DNA from: Nesterenkonia lacusekhoensis
GTDB lineage: Bacteria; Actinomycetota; Actinomycetes; Actinomycetales; Micrococcaceae
Assembly (NCBI RefSeq): GCF_017876395.1
Contig: NZ_JAGINX010000001.1
Location: 2,108,001-2,172,000 of the forward strand
Length of the DNA stretch: 64,000 bases
Direction of reading: 5' to 3'
Shown here: in pieces, positions 34,151 through 42,010 of the stretch
Numbering within the stretch: the stretch's first letter is position 1
Layout: every line of letters starts with the position of its first letter
The notes under the pieces: generated by a model
Database searches by the model: none
The model's input: only the letters and a program-made list of their open reading frames with translations
What the model was told of the DNA's origin: nothing
Translations under genes and position numbers: made by a program

Positions 34151-35029
34151 TCAGACCGCGCGGGTCAGCTGGTCCGCGCCCAGCATCCTGCGCCGCACCG
34201 TAGAGGAGAGCTGTTCGGCCAGCAGCACCACGGCCAGGATCATCAGGATGATCAGGAAGGCCGTGTCGAACTGCCTGACGTTGAAGGCGGTGGTCAGCTC
34301 CCCGCCGATCCCGCCGGCTCCGACCATGCCCAGCACGGTGGCCCCGCGGATGGACTTCTCCACGCAGTAGAGGCTGGTTGCGGTGAAGGAGGCGAACGCC
34401 GCCGGCAGCACCGCGTCCACGACGACGGCGACCCCTCCGGCTCCGGTGGAGCGCAGAGCATCGATGGGGCCGCGTTCGACCTCTTCGATGCGTTCGGCGA
34501 AGAACCGTCCGGCGAAGCCCAGCACATCCACAGTGATGGCCAGGATGCCGGCCAACGGGCCCAGGCCCACGGCCATCACAAAGATCAGTGCCCACACCAG
34601 GTCCGGAATCGCGCGCAGCGTGGTCAGCACAAACCGCATGAGATAGGCCAGCGGCAGGAACGGCGTCGTGTTCTGCGCGGCCAGCAGAGCCGCGGGAACC
34701 GAGAGCACGACGCCGATCACAGTGCCGATCAGCGCGATCTCCACAGTCTCCAGCATGGCCTCAGCCAGGGTGGGGAACCGTTCGGTGTTCGGCGGGATCG
34801 CCCCGGTGATGAAGTCCCAGATGTTCTCCGGGCCGCGCAGCAGCCGGGCATAGTCGATGTCCATCCGATAGAGCCCATGCAGAGCCAGGCCCAGGATGAT
34901 CGCCACGATGACCACAGTGCTGCCGCGGGGAGGCTGCAGCCGCGGCGGCGCAGAGAGGCGCTCTGCTGAGGACTGGGCCGGTGCTGAGCGCTGGGTCTGT
35001 GCTGAGGCGGAGGTCTGCTCAGTGGGCAT
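34151..35029 (-). CDS. phnE: Phosphonate-type ABC transporter permease
   Basis: A 292-residue permease with six spans after a 30-residue polar N-terminus. The EAA-type loop lies near residue 200 (ERGPIDALRSTGAGGVAVVVDAVLPAAF), the coupling site for PhnC. PhnCDE systems import phosphonates, phosphite or phosphate esters. No C-P lyase, phosphonatase or ptx genes are in the window, so the substrate is open. It overlaps phnC by 11 bases. Confidence 0.93.
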   Translation of the reverse strand: MPTEQTSASAQTQRSAPAQSSAERLSAPPRLQPPRGSTVVIVAIILGLALHGLYRMDIDYARLLRGPENIWDFITGAIPPNTERFPTLAEAMLETVEIALIGTVIGVVLSVPAALLAAQNTTPFLPLAYLMRFVLTTLRAIPDLVWALIFVMAVGLGPLAGILAITVDVLGFAGRFFAERIEEVERGPIDALRSTGAGGVAVVVDAVLPAAFASFTATSLYCVEKSIRGATVLGMVGAGGIGGELTTAFNVRQFDTAFLIILMILAVVLLAEQLSSTVRRRMLGADQLTRAV

Positions 35030-35792
35030 ACATCACCTCGTCCTCGGCGGTATAGAGCCCTTCGAGCTCATCATCCGCCACACGGGACATATAGGTGTCC
35101 ATGTCGATCCGACCCTCACGCAGGGCGACCAGGCGGCTGCCGTAGTCGCGGGCGAGCCCCAGCTGGTGCAGTGTGCAGATCATGGTCAGGCCCTGCTCCT
35201 CGGTGACCTCCCAGAGCAGATCCATCACGGCACGGCCGGCCCGCGGGTCCAAGGCCGCCACGGGCTCATCGGCCAGGACCACACGCGGCTGCTGCATAAG
35301 CATCCGGGCGATGGCCACCCGCTGCTGCTGTCCGCCGGAGAGCTGCTCGGCCCGGCGCCCGGCCACATGGGCCAGGCCCACCCGCTCCAGAGCCTCCATG
35401 GCCTCCTCGCGCTGTTCGCCGCGCGCACTGGAGGCGAACCAGTTCCGAGAGGACCTCACCCGGCCCAGAGAGCCGTGGATGACGTTGGTGAGCACGCTGA
35501 GCTCGCGCACCAGGTTGATCTTCTGGAAGACCACGCCCACATCCTTGCGCAGGGCGCTGATCTCACGCTTGCGGGCGGTGCAGACGTCGGTGCCCAGGAC
35601 CTCCACCGTCCCCGACGTCGGGCGGACCAGTTTGGTCAGGCACTTCTGCAGAGTGGACTTCCCGGAGCCGTTGGCCCCCAGCAGCACCACAGTCTCACCA
35701 GCGGAGACCTGAAGGTCCACGCCGGCGAGCGCCTGAGTGCCGTTGGGGAACTCCTTGCTGAGGCCCTGAACTCGGATCACGGGATCATGCAT
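35019..35792 (-). CDS. phnC: Phosphonate-type ABC transporter ATP-binding protein
   Basis: A 257-residue ATPase: Walker A GANGSGKST, signature LSGGQQQRVAIAR, Walker B VVLADEPVAALDP, switch His in CTLHQ. It matches PhnC throughout. The ATG at 35792 has GGAGG 7 bases upstream; the frame open further upstream runs through the hairpin and is not coding. It lies between phnD and phnE. Confidence 0.94.
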   Translation of the reverse strand: MHDPVIRVQGLSKEFPNGTQALAGVDLQVSAGETVVLLGANGSGKSTLQKCLTKLVRPTSGTVEVLGTDVCTARKREISALRKDVGVVFQKINLVRELSVLTNVIHGSLGRVRSSRNWFASSARGEQREEAMEALERVGLAHVAGRRAEQLSGGQQQRVAIARMLMQQPRVVLADEPVAALDPRAGRAVMDLLWEVTEEQGLTMICTLHQLGLARDYGSRLVALREGRIDMDTYMSRVADDELEGLYTAEDEVMYAH

Positions 35793-35816
35793 GATCAGAC
35801 CTCCTCTGCCGAGGCT

Positions 35817-35887
35817 GTTGTGTGGGCACTTTGAGGTGCTCTGGAGAGCGTCTCGGCGCTGAGAGCGCCACAAAGTGCCCACACAAC
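35817..35887. promoter_or_regulatory. Hairpin between phnD and phnC
   Basis: GTTGTGTGGGCACTTTG and its exact complement (17 bp) enclose a second stem, GGTGCTCT/AGAGCGCC. It lies inside the operon between phnD and phnC. It could stop part of the transcription or protect the phnD message, giving more binding protein than ATPase and permease. Confidence 0.65.
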
Positions 35888-35903
35888 GGTGACTGCGGAT
35901 GGA

Positions 35904-36857
35904 TCATTCGTCGTCCTCGGCGTCTTCCTCGTCCTCGTCCGGCATCTCGGCGTAGTCCTCGAAGCCGGCGGCCTCGAAGGCGCGGCGGACCGGGTCGTAG
36001 TCGGAGTCCTCGGCGTCGACGAACTCGGAGTTCATGTACTTGTCGTTCTCCCCGGTGGAGACGATGGCCTCCAGCAGCACGTCCTGGTTGTCGATGAGCT
36101 GCTCCTCGAGGAAGTCGGCGCACTCCTGGCCGAGCCCCTCGCGGGCGACGAAGAGATCGTTGGGCAGGTCCGGGCCCTCCTCCAGGACCTCGACCTCGCC
36201 CTCGCCGGCGATCTCGTCGATGGTCTCCTGATCGTCGATTCCGGTGCCCAGGGCGTCGCCGTCGCCGGCTGCGAAAGCCTCGATGTGGGTGTCGGAGAGC
36301 GGGGTGATCTCCACGTCGCCGGCGTCGGGGTCCAGTCCGGCAGAGTCGAGCATCTCCAGCGGGCCGAGGTGGCCGGCGGTGGAGCCGACCTCCTCGGTGA
36401 TCATCTGGCCGCTCTCGAGGTCCTCCACGGACTCGATGTCGGAGTCGGCGCGCACAAAGATGGCGGGCCGGTAGTTCTCGCGGGTCACGCCCACCAGGGA
36501 GACGGCATCGGCCTCGGCCTGCAGGACCACGTACTCGGCGGGGCCGGTGAGCAGGACGTCAAGGTCGTCGTATTCCAGCGCTGTGGCCGCAGCGGTGCGG
36601 GAGGACATGGGCTGGAACTCGATCTCCAGGCCGGTGGCCTCCTCCAGGGCGACGCGGAAGTCTTCGAACTCCAGCTGCAGGACCTCCAGGCCCTCCACGC
36701 CGGTGTCGGAGAAGCGCAGCTGGTCTGTTCCACAGACCTCCTGGCCCTCACCGTCGGCGGCGGTGGCGTCGGCGTCGTCGCCGCAGGCGGCCAGTGCGAG
36801 CAGTGAGACGGCGGCCATTCCGGCCATAGTCCTGCTGCGGGCTGCGTGGAAGCGCAT
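35904..36857 (-). CDS. phnD: Phosphonate-type substrate-binding lipoprotein
   Basis: A 317-residue exported protein: signal peptide with lipobox LAAC (AAVSLLALAACGDD), then the PhnD-type fold (LRFSDTGVEG, DVLLTGPAEYVVL, SVEDLESGQMITEEVGSTAGHLGP, FAAGDGDALGTGIDD). The last 15 residues are almost all Asp/Glu. It is first in the phnDCE operon. Its ribosome binding site contains TGAGGGGGA, the complement of the small-RNA loop, so translation may be controlled by that RNA. Confidence 0.93.
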   Translation of the reverse strand: MRFHAARSRTMAGMAAVSLLALAACGDDADATAADGEGQEVCGTDQLRFSDTGVEGLEVLQLEFEDFRVALEEATGLEIEFQPMSSRTAAATALEYDDLDVLLTGPAEYVVLQAEADAVSLVGVTRENYRPAIFVRADSDIESVEDLESGQMITEEVGSTAGHLGPLEMLDSAGLDPDAGDVEITPLSDTHIEAFAAGDGDALGTGIDDQETIDEIAGEGEVEVLEEGPDLPNDLFVAREGLGQECADFLEEQLIDNQDVLLEAIVSTGENDKYMNSEFVDAEDSDYDPVRRAFEAAGFEDYAEMPDEDEEDAEDDE

Positions 36858-36866
36858 AGGTCAGAT

Positions 36867-36875
36867 TCCCCCTCA
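36867..36875 (-). promoter_or_regulatory. phnD ribosome binding site complementary to the small-RNA loop
   Basis: Reads TGAGGGGGA on the minus strand, 9 bases before the ATG. It is the second exact match to the TCCCCCTCA loop. The distance from GAGG to ATG is 13, a little long for a normal site. Confidence 0.55.
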
Positions 36876-37075
36876 AGGAATGGTGATGTGAGTGACAGCT
36901 GTCCACTCTTCTCGTTCGACGTGACCATTCGGCTTCAGCAGGATGAACCGCAGCCGAACTCCCGGTGACCCCGCGTGAGCCCCAGGTCAGCCCGGCAGGA
37001 GTAGGGTGGTGCCCGCGGTCGCAGCGTCAGGGATGTGAGACGGGCCGGGTTCCACAGTTGTGAGGAGGCATTTCT

Positions 37076-38035
37076 ATGGGGGCGGTGCTCTCCGGGTTCA
37101 GCGTCATCTGGATCATCATCGCGGTGGGCTACCTGCTGGGCCGCTTCCGGGTGTTGGGCACCGATGCGCGGATCGTGCTCAGCCGCGTGGTCTTCTTCGT
37201 GGCCTCCCCCTGCCTGCTGTTCGTGACGATCTCCGCGGCCGACGTGCGCGATGTGCTGGGGCCGGCGTTCCTGATCGCGGGGATCAGCGCGTTCACCATG
37301 CTCTTCCTCTATATGGTGCTGGCGCGGCTGCTGTTCCGGCGGCGCAGCTTCTCCGAGCTGATGGTGGGCGGGCAGGGCGCCTCGCAGGTGAATGCGGCCA
37401 ATCTGGGCTTCCCCATCGCGGCGTATGTGTTGGGCGATGTGGCGCTGGCCGCCCCGGTGATGGTGTTCCAGCTGGCGATCTATCTGCCGGTGCTGGTGGC
37501 CACGCTGGATCAGTCCACCGTGAAGGAGCACGACGCCGACGCCGCACCTGGCGCGAAGACCTCTGCTCTGCGGCGGGTGGCGCAGACGGCGGGCAATCCG
37601 GTGATCATCGGGGCGCTGCTGGGCCTGCTGTTCTCCTGGCAGGAGTGGAGCTTCCCGGAGCCGATCCACAATTCGATCGAAATCCTCTCCGGGGCGGCGA
37701 TCCCGCTGCTGCTGATCTCCTTCGGGCTGTCCCTGGTGGGGAACCGACCGCTGGATAAGTCCTCCGGCCAACGCAGGGATGTGCTGCTGGCGGTGATCGT
37801 GAAGCTGATCCTGCACCCGCTGCTGGCCTGGACGGTGGCGGCGTTCCTGTTCGGGCTGGACGGGCTGGCGCTGTATGCGGCGGTTGTGATGGCCTCGCTG
37901 CCCACGGCTCAGAACGTGCTGGTGACCGCGGTGCGGTATCAGACCGGTGAGCCGATGGTCCGCGATACCGTGCTGATCACCACGGTTCTCGCGATCCCCG
38001 CGATGATCGTTGTAGCGGTGCTGCTAGGAGTGTAG
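37076..38035 (+). CDS. AEC-family (auxin efflux carrier type) permease
   Basis: A 319-residue membrane protein with about ten spans in two halves. The first has the family pattern VSVIWIIIAVGYLLGRF-like start and NAANLGFPIAAYVLGD in the crossover region; the second has NPVIIGALLGLL, AAIPLLLISFGLSLVG and MASLPTAQNVLVTAVRY. Relatives move malate, malonate or other organic acids. GAGGAGG lies 7 bases before the ATG. It diverges from phnD and ends before a GC-rich palindrome. Confidence 0.9.
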   Translation: MGAVLSGFSVIWIIIAVGYLLGRFRVLGTDARIVLSRVVFFVASPCLLFVTISAADVRDVLGPAFLIAGISAFTMLFLYMVLARLLFRRRSFSELMVGGQGASQVNAANLGFPIAAYVLGDVALAAPVMVFQLAIYLPVLVATLDQSTVKEHDADAAPGAKTSALRRVAQTAGNPVIIGALLGLLFSWQEWSFPEPIHNSIEILSGAAIPLLLISFGLSLVGNRPLDKSSGQRRDVLLAVIVKLILHPLLAWTVAAFLFGLDGLALYAAVVMASLPTAQNVLVTAVRYQTGEPMVRDTVLITTVLAIPAMIVVAVLLGV

Positions 38036-38095
38036 TGGTGGTGCGGGTGCGCGTGGGCGCGGCGGCGGGCGCGGTTGCGGGCGCGGCGGCCGGTT

Positions 38096-38159
38096 TGTCA
38101 CCGGCTTATCGACATATCACCGGGTAATTTCACGGTGATGAGTCGATAGAGCGGTGACA
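38096..38159. terminator. Palindrome after the AEC gene
   Basis: TGTCACCGGCTTATCGAC pairs with GTCGATAGAGCGGTGACA (three mismatches), with an inner ATCACCG/CGGTGAT pair. The 55 bases before it are a G/C-only stretch with repeated GGCGCGGC-like units. Confidence 0.55.
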
Positions 38160-38225
38160 GATGAGCTGACGACGCCGACGGCTCGGCTGGGACGTGGCAC
38201 CGGTCAGTCCTGCACGCCCCGAAAT

Positions 38226-38307
38226 CTAGTCAGCCGGACCCTCGTACAGGCCTTCTGACTCTTGGATGACCTCCTGGCTGACCGTGTCCAGGCAATGCTC
38301 CGTTATC
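38226..38307 (-). pseudogene. 3' end of a lipoprotein gene, cut off by the ISL3 element
   Basis: About 27 codons ending in TAG read ITEHCLDTVSQEVIQESEGL and a short acidic end. They resemble the last residues of the lipoprotein on the other side of the IS (TVQCMEEVDQEMIEG at 40339-40797), with the Cys and the VxQExI pattern kept. The fragment joins the left inverted repeat of ISL3 directly. It is therefore probably the tail of a lost paralogue. Confidence 0.6.
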
Positions 38308-38429
38308 GGGCTCTTCGCGTTTGAGGGTGTAGCAATTGCGGGGAAGTAGTGGCGTGGCGGTGTGCAGATAGACGTCGAGGCCTTCCGAAGATGGAAGTTC
38401 TCACACTGCCCATCTAGAAAGACCTCGAC

Positions 38430-38771
38430 GTGGCCAAGCCTACTTTCACCACCCCTGACATCGATAGTTTCTGCCTGGTCGACCAGCTCGGACTCACCAT
38501 CACCGGCCAACGCCTCGAAGAACACCGAGCCGTGTTGGAATGCCGCGTCCGCGAAGACGACCCATGGTGCCGGCACTGCGGCGCCGAGGGCGTCTCCATC
38601 GGCACCGTCGTGCGCCAGTTGGCGCACGTGCCCTTGGGCTGGCGTCCCACCACACTCGTGGTTCGAGTGCGCCGATACCGGTGCGCTGACTGCGCCCGAG
38701 TCTGGCGCCAAGACACCAGCTGCACCGCGGCACCACGAGCGAAACTCAGCCGCCACGCGCGGGTCTGCTGA
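38430..38771 (+). pseudogene. ISL3 transposase, N-terminal fragment
   Basis: The first 112 or so residues of an ISL3 transposase: DSFCLVDQLGLTITG, then the zinc-binding CRHCG and CADC pairs, ending SRHARV at the IS3 boundary (38766). The DDE catalytic domain is missing, so no activity is possible. Confidence 0.85.
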
Positions 38772-38792
38772 AGGTTCGGTTGACCGTCGGGC

Positions 38793-39677
38793 TTATGCCG
38801 CCAGGGCGACGGCATCCTTGTGAACGGTCTCGTATTCGACCGGAGTCAGCTTACCCAGCCTCCGCTGTCGGCGGCGGCGATGATAGGTCGCTTCGATCCA
38901 GTGAATGATCCGGGCTCGCAACTGATCCCTGGTGGCCCAGGACTGCCTGTTGAGCACGTTCTTCTGCAACGTCGAGAAGAAGCTCTCCATCGCCGCGTTA
39001 TCCCCAGCAGCCCCGACCCGTCCCATGGACCCAGCCAGCTTGTATCCCTTCAGCGCCCGCTGGAATTTCCGTGAACGAAATTGCGACCCTCTATCCGAAT
39101 GGACAATGCATCCGGCCACCTGGGAGAGGCCTCCGCGGCGGGAAACCGCATCATGCAGGGCGGCCACAGCCAGCCGTGATTTCATCCTGGAATCGATCGC
39201 ATAGCCTACGATCCGGTTGCTGAAGACATCCTTGATCGCACATAAGTAGAGCTTGCCCTCACCGGTACGGTGCTCGGTGATGTCCACCAGCCATTTCTGA
39301 TTCGACCTGGTGGCGGTGAAATCCCGGGCCAGCAGGTCATCACAGACTGGCGGGCCTGGCTTCTTGTGATTCTTCCTGCCCTTGCGCTGAGTGGCGGAGA
39401 AGATCTGCTGCTGTGAGCACAGCCGCCACACCCGCCGCTCAGAGGCCCGGTACCCGGCGGCGGCGAGCTCATCAGCGATGAACCGGTGCCCGAACTCCGG
39501 GTCATCAGCATGAACATCGATTGCGGCGTTGAGCAGGTGGGCCTCCTCCCAATCCCGCTGAGAAATCGGGGCTGCTGCCCATTTGTAGAACGCTTGCTTG
39601 GTGAAACCCAGAACCCGGCAGGTCACCGCCACCGGCACCCCGGCGGCGGCAAGGTCACGGACCAGCGGGAACATCAT
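38793..39677 (-). CDS. IS3-family transposase OrfB (integrase core)
   Basis: A 294-residue DDE recombinase. The catalytic residues are visible: Asp in KWLVDITEH, Asp in CIVHSDRGSQF, and Glu in AAGDNAAMESFFSTLQKNVL. An HTH-21-type region precedes the core (FGHRFIADELAAAGYRASERRVWRL). It overlaps OrfA by 4 bases at AAAATGATG, which suits either coupled start or a -1 shift to make the OrfAB fusion. Confidence 0.95.
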   Translation of the reverse strand: MMFPLVRDLAAAGVPVAVTCRVLGFTKQAFYKWAAAPISQRDWEEAHLLNAAIDVHADDPEFGHRFIADELAAAGYRASERRVWRLCSQQQIFSATQRKGRKNHKKPGPPVCDDLLARDFTATRSNQKWLVDITEHRTGEGKLYLCAIKDVFSNRIVGYAIDSRMKSRLAVAALHDAVSRRGGLSQVAGCIVHSDRGSQFRSRKFQRALKGYKLAGSMGRVGAAGDNAAMESFFSTLQKNVLNRQSWATRDQLRARIIHWIEATYHRRRRQRRLGKLTPVEYETVHKDAVALAA

Positions 39678-39988
39678 TTTGGGGAGGCCCCACCCAGCTT
39701 CAAATTCGCCTGGGAGAGATACGCCGCAGCTTCGCGCAGGACCTTGTTCTCCTGCTCCAGCTCACGGATCCGGCGCAGCATCTTCGCCTGTTCCCGAGGC
39801 TCCTCAGCATCCTTAGCCGGCTCGATCCCGTGCTCTTCGAGCTTCGCGGCCCGGACCCAGGACTGCAGCGCAGATTTCGAGCAGCCCATATCCGCGCAGA
39901 CCTGCTTCTGGCTCATCCCGCCAGCAACCAGCTCCACGGCGGTCCGGCGAAACTCCTCGGTGTAGACGACTTTCGGCATGACTTCCAT
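39674..39988 (-). CDS. IS3-family transposase OrfA
   Basis: A 104-residue DNA-binding protein: helix-turn-helix at residues 5-50 (YTEEFRRTAVELVAGGMSQK, then ADMGCSKSALQSWVRA) followed by a leucine-zipper helix (MLRRIRELEQENKVLREAAA). It binds the IS ends and, when fused to OrfB, forms the transposase. Confidence 0.95.
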   Translation of the reverse strand: MEVMPKVVYTEEFRRTAVELVAGGMSQKQVCADMGCSKSALQSWVRAAKLEEHGIEPAKDAEEPREQAKMLRRIRELEQENKVLREAAAYLSQANLKLGGASPK

Positions 39989-40034
39989 CCTTCCTGCTTT
40001 CTAAGCAGTCTTGAAGTCAACCGAACCTTCAGCA

Positions 40035-40359
40035 GACCCTCGTGGCCGCTTACCGCAACCCTTCGAAGAGCGAGGGCAAGAAACAGCTCGAGGCTGTCAT
40101 CGCTTCACTGCGCCGGGCGGTGCCCCGCCGATTGCAGGAGTTGATCAGCCTGGGGAGGACCTTCAATCGCCGGGCTGCGGACATCCTGGCTTACTTCGAG
40201 AGGCCTGGCACTTCTAACGGGCCTACAGAAGCGATCAACGGCAGGCTCGAGCACCTGCGCGGCACTGCACTGGGGTTCAGAAATCTCGCCCACTACATCG
40301 CGAGATCGCTGCTAGACACTGGAGGCTTCAGACCGTTGCTACACCCTCATCTGCGATGA
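40035..40359 (+). pseudogene. ISL3 transposase, C-terminal fragment
   Basis: The last 105 or so residues of an ISL3 transposase: MAAYRNPSKSEGKKQLE, then TSNGPTEAINGRLEHLRG and FRNLAHYIARSLL, the family's ending. It continues the frame of the fragment at 38430, minus about 200 middle codons. Confidence 0.85.
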
Positions 40360-40797
40360 GCCCTCAATCATCTCCTGGTCGACTTCCTCCATGCACTGAA
40401 CCGTGTTCCGACGGTCCACGTACGTTCCCTGCTCCTCCAGAGCATCATCGATTCGGAGCGTCCGCTCGTACGCTTCGTTCGGAGGCGTTGTCGCTACATC
40501 CAGAATCACTGGAACTCCGGAGCCGTCCTCTCCTTCGCCCCAGTCAGGGAGGTCCTCCACGAGCTGGTCCACATCGACGCTGTCTCGCTCAACGGTCGCG
40601 CGAGCCTCTTCAACAAAGCAGTACAGAGAACGGTGCGAGCTCCGATCGTATGAGCCTTCGATCTTGTCGAAGTCGCACCAACCATCATCACAGTAGAGCT
40701 CCTCGGCGGACGGCGTCTCCTCCGCCGCACCGCAGCCGACGAGGAACACCAGCCCCGCGGCAGCCACCCCACTCATACCCTTGGACTTCAGTGACAT
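40339..40797 (-). CDS. Lipoprotein, C-terminus replaced by IS sequence
   Basis: A 152-residue lipoprotein: lipobox LVGC in GVAAAGLVFLVGCGAAEE, then a small domain with three or four Cys (LYCDDGWCDF, LYCFVEEARA, VQCMEEVDQEM). From about residue 146 the codons lie inside the ISL3 right repeat (SSQMRV, stop), so the native end has been lost. The ATG at 40797 overlaps the stop of the broken gene upstream (TGATG). It belongs to the lipoprotein array behind the hydrolase gene and may be an immunity protein. Confidence 0.7.
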   Translation of the reverse strand: MSLKSKGMSGVAAAGLVFLVGCGAAEETPSAEELYCDDGWCDFDKIEGSYDRSSHRSLYCFVEEARATVERDSVDVDQLVEDLPDWGEGEDGSGVPVILDVATTPPNEAYERTLRIDDALEEQGTYVDRRNTVQCMEEVDQEMIEGSSQMRV

Positions 40798-41366
40798 CAC
40801 TGCGCCGCCCGCTCTCGCCGTCGTTCTTCCCTCGCCTCTTCCCTGAACTCCTCGATGGCTTCGTGGTTCGACGCATGCTCCGTGCAGCGAGTCTTACAGA
40901 TGATCTGCACGTTCTCTTCTTCAGAAGGGGCCTCGCCTACGACGAACACCCGGCCGTCCTCAGCGCGTGCCGCCTACATGATGCCCTGGGCGCTGTCCTC
41001 GCTCTGCCGGTTCACTTCCCCGTTCGGCGCGAAGCCAAGTTCATCCCCAATGCGCTCGGCCACAGAATAGGCTTCCCCGACGTCGATCTCCGGGTGAGTG
41101 AAGAAGACTTCGTTTCGGCATTCGTCCTCACCAGAACAGTCGGCAGTGGGCCCGCGGTATTCCACGTAATACTCAGGACTCCACTCATCGGCGGATTCCG
41201 CCCGCAGAACCATTCCGTCTCCGATATGGTCCTCCAAGAGCCCGACGACGACGCCGATCTCCTCGATCTGCTCCTCCCGGCTTTCGCCGGGCCCCAGATC
41301 GACATTCCCATCAGGCGCTCCAGGCTCCTGGTCGGCGCACGCTAACAACCGCGACGCCAGTCTCAC
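40797..41366 (-). pseudogene. Broken lipoprotein paralogue with an in-frame TAG
   Basis: A 190-codon frame closely related to the lipoprotein at 41384-42007 (shared VDLGxGESR, VVGLL, EYxxExRxPTADCS, EERRRER). Codon 131 is TAG (40974-40976); downstream of it the same frame goes on with AARAEDGRVFVVGEAPSEEE and the full paralogue-like ending to the TGA at 40797. The signal peptide is also cut short: only about nine residues precede the lipobox-like LLAC. Both lesions suggest decay rather than a sequencing slip. Confidence 0.75.
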
Positions 41367-41383
41367 TCGAACGTGCGGGATCC

Positions 41384-42007
41384 TTAGGAACCCTCACGCT
41401 CCCTCCGGCGCTCCTCACGCGCCTGTTCACGGAACTTTTCCATCGCCTCATCATGAGACTCATGGGTGGAACAACGAGTGTTGTAAACAACTTCGATCAA
41501 GCCAGAATCGCCGCTCTTCTCGCGCACAACCAAACTCCGACCCCCTTCGCCGCGTGCTCCGAAAATCATTCGCGACCCAGCGGAACCATCGTCATTGAGG
41601 TCGTCGTTTGCTGTAAAGCCAATCTCCCCTGAAATACGCTCCGCTGCCGCGTAGGCCTCCTGAGAATCTAGGCCCGGGTAGTCGAAAATAACACGATTTC
41701 GATAGGAATTATCGTCTGAACAGTCTGCTGTCGGACGCCGGTTCTCCTCGTGATACTCGGGAGTCCATTCGTTCGCACTATCATCGCGAAGCACAGGATC
41801 TTCACCCATATGCTGCCCCAAGAGGCCGACAATTACTTCAATTTCGCTGATCTGTTCCTGCCGGGATTCCCCGGCCCCCAAATCGACGCTCACGTCATCA
41901 CCCTCTTGCACTGATCCAGTATCGGCACATGCACCCAACATGAGCGCACCCACCATTATGACGACTACGCCAAGGCTTGACCTCGTAGCCATTGCCCCAC
42001 CATCCAT
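41384..42007 (-). CDS. Lipoprotein, possible immunity protein of the upstream hydrolase
   Basis: A 207-residue lipoprotein with lipobox LGAC (VVVIMVGALMLGACADTG), a beta-rich middle region and a basic helical tail ending EERRREREGS. The ATG at 42007 is 3 bases after the stop of the hydrolase gene; an ATG five codons on (41992) is equally plausible and starts closer to the signal peptide. It is the intact member of a pair with 40797-41366. Surface lipoproteins directly behind a type VII effector would be well placed to neutralise it; that role is inferred. Confidence 0.75.
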   Translation of the reverse strand: MDGGAMATRSSLGVVVIMVGALMLGACADTGSVQEGDDVSVDLGAGESRQEQISEIEVIVGLLGQHMGEDPVLRDDSANEWTPEYHEENRRPTADCSDDNSYRNRVIFDYPGLDSQEAYAAAERISGEIGFTANDDLNDDGSAGSRMIFGARGEGGRSLVVREKSGDSGLIEVVYNTRCSTHESHDEAMEKFREQAREERRREREGS

Positions 42008-42010
42008 TTA

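Larger units (their letters stand above)
38766..40034 (-). mobile_element. IS3-family insertion sequence, apparently intact
   Basis: A 1269-bp element with inverted repeats beginning TGCTGAAGGTTCGGTTGAC at both ends. The match extends five bases outward as GGGTC/GACCC. It carries OrfA and OrfB on the minus strand. The expected 3- to 4-bp target duplication is absent, and about 200 codons of the host transposase are missing between the flanks. So the insertion came with, or was followed by, a deletion. Confidence 0.9.
38308..40363 (+). mobile_element. ISL3-family insertion sequence, internally deleted
   Basis: The ends are inverted repeats: GGGCTCTTCGCGTTTGAGGG at 38308 and, on the other strand from 40363, GGGCTCATCGCAGATGAGGG; 23 of 28 bases agree through GTGTAGCAA. 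Inside, only the N- and C-terminal parts of the transposase remain, with an IS3-family element between. No direct repeat flanks the element (left CCGTTATC, right TCAATCAT), which points to rearrangement after insertion. Confidence 0.85.

Noticed and set aside
34151-36857. Pho-box control of phnDCE
   Set aside because: I looked for direct GTTCACC-type repeats upstream of phnD and found only a weak GTTCGAC/GTGACC resemblance, not enough to call.
38226-38756. 176-codon minus-strand frame running through the ISL3 left end
   Set aside because: Only its last 27 codons resemble a protein; the rest is the complement of the transposase fragment.
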